Shown: positions 1 to 6,288 of the stretch, in pieces
Layout: each line of letters opens with the position of its first letter
How positions within the stretch are numbered: the stretch's first letter is position 1
NCBI GenBank assembly: GCA_003251995.1
Contig: QKDT01000255.1
Span: 1 to 6,357, forward strand
Origin: Desulfovibrio desulfuricans
Lineage (GTDB): Bacteria > Desulfobacterota > Desulfovibrionia > Desulfovibrionales > Desulfovibrionaceae
Direction: 5' to 3'
DNA: 6,357 nt
Made by a program: the position numbers and the translations under genes
Notes under the pieces: model-generated
Seen by the model: the letters and a program-made list of their open reading frames with translations, nothing else
Told to the model about the DNA's origin: nothing
The model's database searches: none

Positions 1-290
1 ATGGCGGCATCATCGTCCAGCACTACGCGCAGGGTTTTGATGTTGCCGGTTTCCTGTATGACTTCAGCCACGGTGGCTGCCATGGGCATATAGGGATTAC
101 CCTGCATCATGGGGCGGGCCGTGATTTCGCGCAGCATGCCGCCGTTGGGCGCGGGCTTGAGGCCCGGCTTGGCGGCAGGCTTGGCTGCGGCTGGCTTGGT
201 TTCCTGGGTCACAGCAGCCTCCGTGGGCGCTTTCTGGGCGGGCGCGTTCTTGGCAGGTTGGGCTTTACCGGTTGTTTTCTTGGTTGCCAT
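1..290 (-). CDS. flxA: FlxA, NAD(P)H/FAD oxidoreductase subunit (partial, N-terminal 96 residues)
   Basis: The gene begins at ATG 290-288 and runs off the window edge, so only 96 codons are visible. Residues 1 to about 50 are low in complexity and rich in Lys, Ala, Pro and Thr (for example KPAAAKPAAKPGLKP, residues 32-46) and look disordered. The folded domain seems to start near residue 60 with NPYMPMAATVAEVIQETGNI (65-84), which resembles the first beta strands of the ferredoxin-NADP reductase-like flavin domain found in FlxA and in electron-transfer subunits of sulfite reductase and dihydroorotate dehydrogenase. The FAD and NAD sites themselves lie outside the window. The start is supported by an AGGAG site five bases upstream; the internal Met52, Met61 and Met62 lack such a site. 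In the family this subunit takes electrons from NADH. The assignment rests on the short conserved stretch plus its place after flxB. Confidence 0.82.
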   Translation of the reverse strand, partial: MATKKTTGKAQPAKNAPAQKAPTEAAVTQETKPAAAKPAAKPGLKPAPNGGMLREITARPMMQGNPYMPMAATVAEVIQETGNIKTLRVVLDDDAA

Positions 291-295
291 GTCTG

Positions 296-300
296 CTCCT
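296..300 (-). promoter_or_regulatory. Ribosome binding site of flxA, overlapping the flxB stop
   Basis: The minus strand reads AGGAG here, five bases before the flxA ATG. It shares bases with the flxB stop codon TAG (301-299), so a ribosome finishing flxB stands on the flxA initiation site. This fits coupled translation and supports the long, Lys/Pro-rich N-terminus of FlxA as real. Confidence 0.75.
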
Positions 301-1384
301 ACTTGTCCGTGGACTTATTGTCATCGCTGTCGTCTTTGATGGCGGCAAGCACGATGGCGCGGATGTCCACGCAGACGGGGCAATTGCTGATGCAGCGACC
401 ACAGCCGCTGCACGAGAACGAACCCCAGTTTTCAGGATAGGTGGAGTACTTGTGCGAAACACGGTTGCGCATGCGGAATGCCTTGAGCATGCGCGGGTTG
501 TGCCCACTGGCCTCGCGTGTGAACAGCGAGGACATACAGTTGTCCCAACTGCGCAGACGGCGTCCGCCTTTTTCGCTCAAGCCTTCACCCTCATCGGTGA
601 TGGTGAAGCAGTAGCAGGTGGGGCAAAAGTAGGTGCAGGCTCCGCAGGAGATGCAGCGGTCGGTCTGGTTTTGCCAGAACTCCGCATCTGTAAAGCGGGC
701 AGCCACCTTTTCGGGTGCGCTCTTGATGTTGGGGGCAGGCGTCAGGCTGGCCCAGGCTTCCTTGCGGGCAGCCTCCGCCTTGGGGAACAGCTCCGCCCCT
801 TCCGCCAGGGAAGAAGCCGCCAGCAATTCCTCACCCTTGGGGGTGATGGCCTGCAATACGTAGCCGCCCTCGATCGCGGTCATAAGTACGTCCGAGCCCT
901 CGGGGGAGGTGGGGCCGCCGCCGACCCAGTGACAGAAGCAGGTGTTGCAGCCGCTGTCGCACGTGAGCGTAACCACCGTAAGCTGTTCACGCCGGGCCTT
1001 GTAGTAGGGGTCGGCGTAGGGGCCCTTAAGGTAGGGTCGGTCAAGCACGGCATAGCCACGCGCATCGCAGGGGCGGCAGGCAAAAACCACAGTGGGCTGT
1101 GCCTCGGGCGTATCGTCCAGGCTCATGCTGACGCGCTCAAGGTTGTCCGGGTCTTTGGTTTTTTTGTAGCGTACCAGTGTTTCGCACTGGGGCAGCACAG
1201 CTTCCTTGGCGGGCACAGTGGCCTTTGCCAGGGTAAAGGGCTTGCCTTCCTTCCACGGTTCAAAGACCACGGAGAGCTTGTTGGCGGGCTTTTCTGCCGG
1301 AACCAGCACGCGGCGGCCATTCTGCGAGAGGTAGGTGAGAAACGCGGGCAAGCCGTCAGGGGTAACAAAGCGGATCATGCTCAT
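299..1384 (-). CDS. flxB: FlxB, AsrA-like iron-sulfur electron-transfer subunit
   Basis: This is a soluble 361-residue protein with no signal peptide or membrane segment. Its C-terminal half holds two ferredoxin-type 4Fe-4S motifs: Cys244, 247, 250, 254 followed by Pro, then Cys325, 328, 331, 335 followed by Pro. Two further cysteines (257, 259) follow the first motif and one (338) follows the second. The N-terminal half has CRPCDARGY (103-111) and a cluster Cys142, 146, 149, 151, as in the subunit A family of anaerobic sulfite reductase and sulfhydrogenase (AsrA/HydB-like). In the Flx complex this subunit is thought to pass electrons from FlxA towards FlxC/FlxD. The start overlaps the previous stop as ATGA, with AGAGGGA six bases upstream (1397-1391); Met3 is a possible alternative start. 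The last 11 residues are rich in Asp, Ser and Lys. The family is clear, while the letter FlxB follows the D. vulgaris gene order. Confidence 0.87.
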   Translation of the reverse strand: MSMIRFVTPDGLPAFLTYLSQNGRRVLVPAEKPANKLSVVFEPWKEGKPFTLAKATVPAKEAVLPQCETLVRYKKTKDPDNLERVSMSLDDTPEAQPTVVFACRPCDARGYAVLDRPYLKGPYADPYYKARREQLTVVTLTCDSGCNTCFCHWVGGGPTSPEGSDVLMTAIEGGYVLQAITPKGEELLAASSLAEGAELFPKAEAARKEAWASLTPAPNIKSAPEKVAARFTDAEFWQNQTDRCISCGACTYFCPTCYCFTITDEGEGLSEKGGRRLRSWDNCMSSLFTREASGHNPRMLKAFRMRNRVSHKYSTYPENWGSFSCSGCGRCISNCPVCVDIRAIVLAAIKDDSDDNKSTDK

Positions 1385-2829
1385 TTCCAGTCCCTCTCAT
1401 GGATGTTCTTTTCAACCACTTCATAGCCCAGCAGCGGCGGTACGTCGTCCGGGTTGAGACCGGGCTGGTAGCCGTCAAAAAGCTGGGCCACTGCGCGCGC
1501 AATCTGCTGGCGCAGTGCCAGAATGGGAATGCCCACCGGGCATGCGCGCTGGCATTCGCCGCAGCCAGTGCAGCGACCAGCCAGGTGCATGGCGTGGATA
1601 GTCTGGAAGAAGAGCTTTTCTTTGGGGCTGTCTTCCTGCGTCATCCAGTGCGGGTCGCGGCTGTCAGAAACGCAGTAGTCGCGGCACACGCACATGGGGC
1701 AGGCGTTGCGGCAGGCGTAACAGCGCAGGCAGCGATCCATCTGACCGCGCCAGAAGGCCAGCCGCTCATCAAGCGTCATGGAATCAAGCAGGGCCAGCTC
1801 CGGCGGGGTGTTGGATTCGCCGTCAACCTTGACGGGCTGACCCAGCAGGGTGTCTGCCAGCACAGCCGAAGGCGTAGTGCAGCCGTAGCACTTGCCCTGC
1901 GCGTAATCTGTCATGCAGAAGCGGTGGTCCTTACCGTCAGCGGTAATGGTGACCCCGGCCTCGTCATAGGCAATGTTGTCGATCTTGTTGTAACGGCCCA
2001 GCTCCTGAGTGACGCGGGCCATGTCCAGCGTGCCTTCGCAGGGCAGGGCGAAGATGGTCACATCTTCGCGGCGGATCAGGTTTTCCTGCAGCAGCTCAAC
2101 CACCGAACGGGAGTCGCAGCCCTTGACCACAATGCCCACCTTCTTGCCCTTGAACGAGGGCAGGTAGACAGCAGGATTGGTGACGTTGAAGGGCCCCCAC
2201 ACCAGCTTGTCCACATCTTCGGGGGTCTTCATGAACAGGGGTACGCTATGGACGGCGTCGTAGCCCTCCTGCCAGCCGATCACGCAATCAAGCTCGGGCA
2301 GCTTGGCCTTGATGGCCTCCTTGAGGTCGCCAAGGGCGGCATTTTGCCCTGTGCCAAGAGAGCGCAGCGAGGTCAGCGCCATATCGGCGATTTTGAGCAG
2401 AGGTTCGGGATCATCCAGCTTGGGCGCGGGGCCGAGCTTGTGGATGCGGTCGGTAAAGACCGTTACCACCTGCTGCCAGCGCTGGCCTTCCGAGGCCGAA
2501 ACCCAGGTGTATTCAAAGCGGCGTTCGTCAATGCCCAGTACGGGCAAGAACTGCTTGAGCACCTCAAGGCGGCGGCGGGCGTAAAAGTTGCCCGCTGCGT
2601 AGTGGCAGTCGCGGGGGTGACAGCCGGAAACCAGCACGCCGTCCGCGCCGTTGAGCAGCGCCTTTACGATGAACAGCGGGTCAATGCGGCCCGAGCAGGG
2701 AACACGGATGACGCGCAGATCGGTGGGCTGGGTAGCGCGGGCCACACCGGCTGTATCCGCACCGCCATACGAACACCAGTTGCAGAGAAAACCAACAATT
2801 CTGAGTTCTTTGCCGTTTAGAACTGGCAT
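1381..2829 (-). CDS. flxCD: Fused FlxD-FlxC: MvhD-like 2Fe-2S domain joined to a 4Fe-4S electron-transfer domain
   Basis: The 482-residue product has two parts. Residues 1 to about 134 form an MvhD/FlxD domain with FLCNWCSYGGAD (14-25) and conserved Cys16, 19, 45, 70 and 75 (CHPRDCHY at 70-77); in methanogens MvhD carries a 2Fe-2S centre and feeds HdrA. After a linker, residues from about 180 form the FlxC part: KGCDSRSV (236-243), LPCEG (262-266), CYGC (314-317), a ferredoxin motif Cys367, 370, 373, 377 with extra Cys380, 382, 386, and a second one at Cys420, 423, 426, 430. The FlxC part resembles FlxB and, more distantly, the FrhB/FdhB families. The frame is open back to 3027, but that extension is an out-of-frame reading of hdrA. 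ATG 2829-2827 is chosen because the MvhD domain begins there and GGAGG lies ten bases upstream. The gene overlaps hdrA by 13 bases and flxB by 4. I see no internal stop or frameshift splitting the two parts. Confidence 0.88.
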   Translation of the reverse strand: MPVLNGKELRIVGFLCNWCSYGGADTAGVARATQPTDLRVIRVPCSGRIDPLFIVKALLNGADGVLVSGCHPRDCHYAAGNFYARRRLEVLKQFLPVLGIDERRFEYTWVSASEGQRWQQVVTVFTDRIHKLGPAPKLDDPEPLLKIADMALTSLRSLGTGQNAALGDLKEAIKAKLPELDCVIGWQEGYDAVHSVPLFMKTPEDVDKLVWGPFNVTNPAVYLPSFKGKKVGIVVKGCDSRSVVELLQENLIRREDVTIFALPCEGTLDMARVTQELGRYNKIDNIAYDEAGVTITADGKDHRFCMTDYAQGKCYGCTTPSAVLADTLLGQPVKVDGESNTPPELALLDSMTLDERLAFWRGQMDRCLRCYACRNACPMCVCRDYCVSDSRDPHWMTQEDSPKEKLFFQTIHAMHLAGRCTGCGECQRACPVGIPILALRQQIARAVAQLFDGYQPGLNPDDVPPLLGYEVVEKNIHERDWK

Positions 2830-4778
2830 AAGGCGTTTACCTCCGCAAGGATCTGGTTGTCTGTAGCGTGTGAAAGCTGGATGGCCCCCTGCGGACAGGT
2901 GGACGTACACAGACCGCAGCCCTGGCACACGGTCTCGATGACCTGAGCCTTGCCCTCGCCCCGGATTTCCACTTCCTTGATGGCGCCAAAGGGGCAGCAG
3001 CGGATGCACTTGCCGCAGTTGACGCAACGGCGGATGTCTACCTGGGCGATCTGCGGGTCGCTTTCAAGCTTGTCCTTGGAGAAGAGCGCCAGCACCTTGG
3101 CGGCAGCGGCGGAACCTTGGGCCACAGAGGCGGGAATGTCCTTGGCCCCCTGACACACGCCAGCCAGATACACGCCAGCGGTATTGGTTTCCACAGGCTT
3201 GAGCTTGACGTGGCTTTCCATAAAGAAGCCGTAGCTGTCGTAAGAGATGCGCAGCTTTTCCGCCAGTTGGGGCGAACCCTTGCTGGCTTCGATACCCACG
3301 GCAAGCACCACCAGATCAGCCTTGATCTCCACTGGTTGACCCAGCAGGGTATCCACACCCATGACCGACATCTGACCGTTGGCGTCGGGGTATATCTGCG
3401 ATACGCGCCCGCGGATGTATTCCGTGCCGTATTCTTCCATGGCACGGCGGGTAAACTCGTCGTACATCTTCCCTGGCGCGCGTATGTCCATGTAAAACAC
3501 ATACGAGCGGGAATCGGGGATATGATCCTTGGTCAGAATGGCCTGCTTGGCGGTGTACATGCAGCAGAAGCCGGAGCAGTAGGGGCGGCCCACGGATTTG
3601 TCACGCGAGCCAACGCACTGCACAAAGACGATGTTTTTGGGTTCCCTGCCATCGGAGGGGCGCTTGACGTGCCCGCCCGTGGGGCCGGATGCGGAAAGCA
3701 GGCGCTCGTACTGCAAGGAGGTGATAACGTCGGGGTAGGTGCCGCCGCCATATTCCTTGTAAACTGTCCAGTCCATGAGGTCATAACCGGTGGCGGCAAC
3801 AATGCTGCCCACTTCTTCGGTGATGACCTCATCTTCCATGTCATACTTGATGGCCCCAGTGGGGCACACCTTGGCGCACACGCCACATTTGCCCTTGATA
3901 AGCTGGCGGCAGAACTGCGGGTTGATGACAGCCTTTTTGGGGATGGCCTGCGGAAAGGCGATGGTGATAGCCGTGGTGTTGCCCGTCAGTTCATTGAAGG
4001 CATCGGGTGTCTTTTTGGCGGGGCATTTTTCGGTGCAGGCGCCGCAGCCAGTACACAGGTTCCAGTCCACATAGGTGGTGCGCTTGCGGATTTTGACCGA
4101 GAAGTTACCCACATAGCCCGAAATGTCTTCCACATCGGAATATGCGTAGAGCGTAATGTTGGGGTGCTGGGCCACATCCACCATCTTGGGGCCAAGAATA
4201 CAGGCCGAGCAGTCAACGGTGGGGAAGGTTTTGTCCAGCTTTGCCATTTTGCCGCCGATGGTCGCATCGCGTTCCACCAGCACAACCTGAGTGCCGCCGT
4301 CGGCGCAGTCAAGCGCAGCCTGAATGCCCGCAACGCCGCCGCCAATGACAAGCACGCGCTTGTTGACGTCAAAGCTTTTGGCAAGCAGGGGCTTGTTGTT
4401 GCGCAGTTTTTCCACCGCAAGCTGCACAAGCTCGGCAGCCTTGTTGGTGTTGGCATCCATGTCTTTGCCGATCCACGAAACGTGCTCGCGGATATTTGCC
4501 ATTTCAAGCATATAGCGGTTCAGCCCGGCGCGTTCCACCGTGCGGCGGAAGGTAGGCTCGTGCATGCGGGGCGAACAGGATGCCACCACCACGCCGTCAA
4601 GCTTGTACTCGTGGATGGCGGCCTCAATGGCAGCCTGTCCCGGTTCGGCGCAGGTGTACATGGGGTCGTCGGCATAGACCACATCGGGATAGGTGCGGGC
4701 AATTGCCGCCACCTTGGCGCAGTCAACGGTTCCGGCGATGTTGCTGCCGCAGTGGCAGATAAAGACGCCTATTCTCAT
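2817..4778 (-). CDS. hdrA: HdrA, FAD-containing heterodisulfide reductase subunit A
   Basis: At 653 residues this is a full-length HdrA, the flavin subunit that in methanogens splits electron pairs between ferredoxin and the disulfide site. The N-terminal domain has ICHCG (7-11) with Cys43 and Cys68. A dinucleotide fold follows, with GGGVAG (146-151) and an acidic strand end at Glu169, then Cys190 and Cys193. An inserted ferredoxin domain has Cys242, 245, 248, 252 and Cys290, 298, 301, 305. The flavin domain resumes with ATGY (329-332), Cys388, 401, 405, 406 and a GVCQGAKDIP stretch typical of HdrA. The C-terminus is a two-cluster ferredoxin with Cys585, 588, 591, 595 and Cys618, 621, 624, 628. 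No signal peptide or membrane span is visible, so it should be cytoplasmic. The start codon overlaps the hdrB stop by one base and has a perfect AGGAGG site. It is not fused to an MvhD domain, which is instead the first part of the next gene. Confidence 0.97.
   Translation of the reverse strand: MRIGVFICHCGSNIAGTVDCAKVAAIARTYPDVVYADDPMYTCAEPGQAAIEAAIHEYKLDGVVVASCSPRMHEPTFRRTVERAGLNRYMLEMANIREHVSWIGKDMDANTNKAAELVQLAVEKLRNNKPLLAKSFDVNKRVLVIGGGVAGIQAALDCADGGTQVVLVERDATIGGKMAKLDKTFPTVDCSACILGPKMVDVAQHPNITLYAYSDVEDISGYVGNFSVKIRKRTTYVDWNLCTGCGACTEKCPAKKTPDAFNELTGNTTAITIAFPQAIPKKAVINPQFCRQLIKGKCGVCAKVCPTGAIKYDMEDEVITEEVGSIVAATGYDLMDWTVYKEYGGGTYPDVITSLQYERLLSASGPTGGHVKRPSDGREPKNIVFVQCVGSRDKSVGRPYCSGFCCMYTAKQAILTKDHIPDSRSYVFYMDIRAPGKMYDEFTRRAMEEYGTEYIRGRVSQIYPDANGQMSVMGVDTLLGQPVEIKADLVVLAVGIEASKGSPQLAEKLRISYDSYGFFMESHVKLKPVETNTAGVYLAGVCQGAKDIPASVAQGSAAAAKVLALFSKDKLESDPQIAQVDIRRCVNCGKCIRCCPFGAIKEVEIRGEGKAQVIETVCQGCGLCTSTCPQGAIQLSHATDNQILAEVNALCQF
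2840..2844 (-). promoter_or_regulatory. Ribosome binding site of flxCD inside the end of hdrA
   Basis: GGAGG on the minus strand lies ten bases before ATG 2829-2827 and inside the last codons of hdrA. It decides the start of the fused flxD-flxC gene, whose frame would otherwise be open for another 66 codons upstream. The 13-base gene overlap that follows suggests re-initiation by ribosomes ending on hdrA. Confidence 0.7.
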
Positions 4779-5710
4779 TACCGGCCTCCTTCAGCGGCCT
4801 TGGCCTTCTGCTCGGCGGGCTTGTTCGCTTCTTCGCGGCGCAGCTCGCCCAGTTTGCGGATAAGGCCATCGGCGCTGACGCACAGCTTGTTCAGGCCCAG
4901 TTCTTCTTCAGGCAGATCAAAGGCAATGCCCATCATCTGGGTGAAGTAGAGTACCGGCATACGGAACCTTGTATCCATGGCGGCGCTGGCCTGATCCTGG
5001 CGCAGATCCAGGTTCATCTGGCAGAGCGGGCAGGCCACCACGATGGCGTCTGCGCCAAGGCGGGTTGCCAGCTCAAGGATACGGCCCGAATTTTTGGCGG
5101 TCATGGGACGTTCGGGAATGCCGAACGAAGCGCCACAGCATGCGGTCTTGAGGGGGAAATCAATCATTTCCGCGCCGCAGGCCGACATCATTTCTTCCAT
5201 GAGCGTGGGATTTTCCGGGTCGCCAAAGTTCATGATTTCCGCCGGGCGGCTCATGAGGCAACCGTAATAGGCAATGAGCTTGAGCCCCTTGAGGCTCTGG
5301 CGCACGCGTCCGGTAATGGCAGACATCTCCATCTGCGCGGCAATGCCCTGCATGACAGAGGTTACAGGTGGAAATTCCTTGGCAGAGGGGCCGTCCAGCA
5401 GTTCATCAACGCGGCTGCGAAACGCGGGGTTTTCCATGCGTTTTGAAGCCATGCGCAGGTTGGAAAGACAGCTTGGGCAGGGGGTCAGCAGAACCTCGGC
5501 CTTTTGTTGGGCGGCTATATCGAGATTGCGCACGCACAATGCGGCAGAAAGCTCCGTATCCACGGCGTGGGCCGGGGTTGAGCCGCAGCAGTTCCAGTCG
5601 GGGATATCCACGAGGCGCATGTCCAGAGCCTTGCAAACGGCCTGGGTGGACATTTCGTAATCTTTTGAGGAGCCTCTGGCCGAGCAGCCGGGGTAGTAAG
5701 CAAAATTCAT
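4778..5710 (-). CDS. hdrB: HdrB, disulfide-reducing subunit with two CCG motifs
   Basis: The 310-residue protein has both cysteine-rich CCG domains of HdrB. The first is Cys9, then 31 residues, Cys41-Cys42, then 35 residues, Cys78-X2-Cys81. The second is Cys151, then 39 residues, Cys191-Cys192, then 34 residues, Cys227-X2-Cys230. In methanogen HdrB these motifs bind two non-cubane 4Fe-4S clusters that cleave the CoM-S-S-CoB disulfide. Sulfate reducers lack those thiols, and DsrC is the proposed partner instead. With all cysteines present, the subunit should be catalytic. The last 20 or so residues are charged and rich in Lys, Ala and Glu, beyond the conserved fold. The start overlaps the hdrC stop as ATGA, with GAGGGGG seven bases upstream (5724-5718). 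The stop TAA shares one base with the hdrA start. Confidence 0.95.
   Translation of the reverse strand: MNFAYYPGCSARGSSKDYEMSTQAVCKALDMRLVDIPDWNCCGSTPAHAVDTELSAALCVRNLDIAAQQKAEVLLTPCPSCLSNLRMASKRMENPAFRSRVDELLDGPSAKEFPPVTSVMQGIAAQMEMSAITGRVRQSLKGLKLIAYYGCLMSRPAEIMNFGDPENPTLMEEMMSACGAEMIDFPLKTACCGASFGIPERPMTAKNSGRILELATRLGADAIVVACPLCQMNLDLRQDQASAAMDTRFRMPVLYFTQMMGIAFDLPEEELGLNKLCVSADGLIRKLGELRREEANKPAEQKAKAAEGGR
4785..4790 (-). promoter_or_regulatory. Ribosome binding site of hdrA
   Basis: The full consensus AGGAGG sits six bases before the hdrA ATG and within the last codons of hdrB. It is the strongest such site in the cluster, followed by the TAATG stop-start overlap. Confidence 0.75.
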
Positions 5711-6288
5711 GGGCGTACCCCCTCGCGCTTGGCGCGTTCCTTATAGCGCGTGAAGATTCGCGTCACCGGGCCAGCCCCACCAGGCAGGATATGGGGCTTG
5801 AGCCCCAGCTTGCCTTTTTTGAGGGCCTCTGGCGCGAGATCCACATCTGTAAAAACACGGAGCGAGCGCATCATGTAGAGTGCCATGGTGCCAATTTCGT
5901 GAGTGCGACCAAAGGTGCGCACGGTGTCCAGGAAGGAAAACCAGAATTTCTCCACCTTGGGTACGGTTACGCGGCCTTCCTTGCGGGCCATGTGGCGCAG
6001 AGTCTCCATGACTCCTGCCACGTCGATGTTGTTGGGACACCGCTGGCTACATGTGGAACAGGACAGGCACATCCAGATAGAGCGCGAGTCGAGAACTGCG
6101 TCCTTCAGGCCCAGTTGTACCGCTCGCATGATCTGGTTGACCTGCAGATCATAAACGAACCCTGCGGGACAGCCGGCCGAACAGTTGCCGCACTGATAGC
6201 AGGTGGACATTTTTTGCCCGCTGTGCGCCTCCACTTCCTCCGTAAAGGCGGGGTCGCGCAGTCGGCTCAGGTTAATGGCATCGTTCAT
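5707..6288 (-). CDS. hdrC: HdrC, 4Fe-4S electron carrier subunit
   Basis: This is a 193-residue HdrC, close to the usual family length. It carries two ferredoxin motifs, Cys30, 33, 36, 40 with Pro41 (CYQCGNCSAGCP) and Cys74, 77, 80, 84 with Pro85 (CLSCSTCSQRCP). The helical region after them and the GKLGLKPH stretch near the C-terminus are also typical of HdrC. It carries electrons from HdrA to the catalytic HdrB. No membrane segment is present, so this is the soluble HdrABC type rather than the membrane HdrDE type. The ribosome binding site is weak (AGAGAG at 6299-6294, five bases upstream), but no better start exists: the first motif begins only 30 residues in, and Met27 would leave almost no N-terminus. 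It is the first cluster gene in the window. In D. vulgaris an alcohol dehydrogenase gene lies next to this end of the cluster; whether that holds here cannot be seen. Confidence 0.94.
   Translation of the reverse strand: MNDAINLSRLRDPAFTEEVEAHSGQKMSTCYQCGNCSAGCPAGFVYDLQVNQIMRAVQLGLKDAVLDSRSIWMCLSCSTCSQRCPNNIDVAGVMETLRHMARKEGRVTVPKVEKFWFSFLDTVRTFGRTHEIGTMALYMMRSLRVFTDVDLAPEALKKGKLGLKPHILPGGAGPVTRIFTRYKERAKREGVRP

Noticed and set aside
2817..3027. Possible -1 frameshift joining HdrA to the fused FlxD-FlxC protein, since both frames are open over about 210 bases
   Set aside because: I saw no slippery heptamer in the overlap, and flxCD has its own good ribosome binding site and ATG at the family's normal domain start.
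2830..3027. Longer start for flxCD at 3027
   Set aside because: The extra 66 residues are an out-of-frame reading of the HdrA C-terminal ferredoxin domain, rich in Arg, Gly and Pro, and add nothing like the MvhD family.
272..4949. Very long plus-strand open frames opposite flxB, flxCD and hdrA (about 384, 473 and 610 codons)
   Set aside because: They are codon-for-codon antisense to the real genes. A stop there would need TTA, CTA or TCA codons in the sense gene, which this GC-rich genome rarely uses. Their products are rich in His, Gly and Val and show no family motif, while the minus-strand genes have clear ones.
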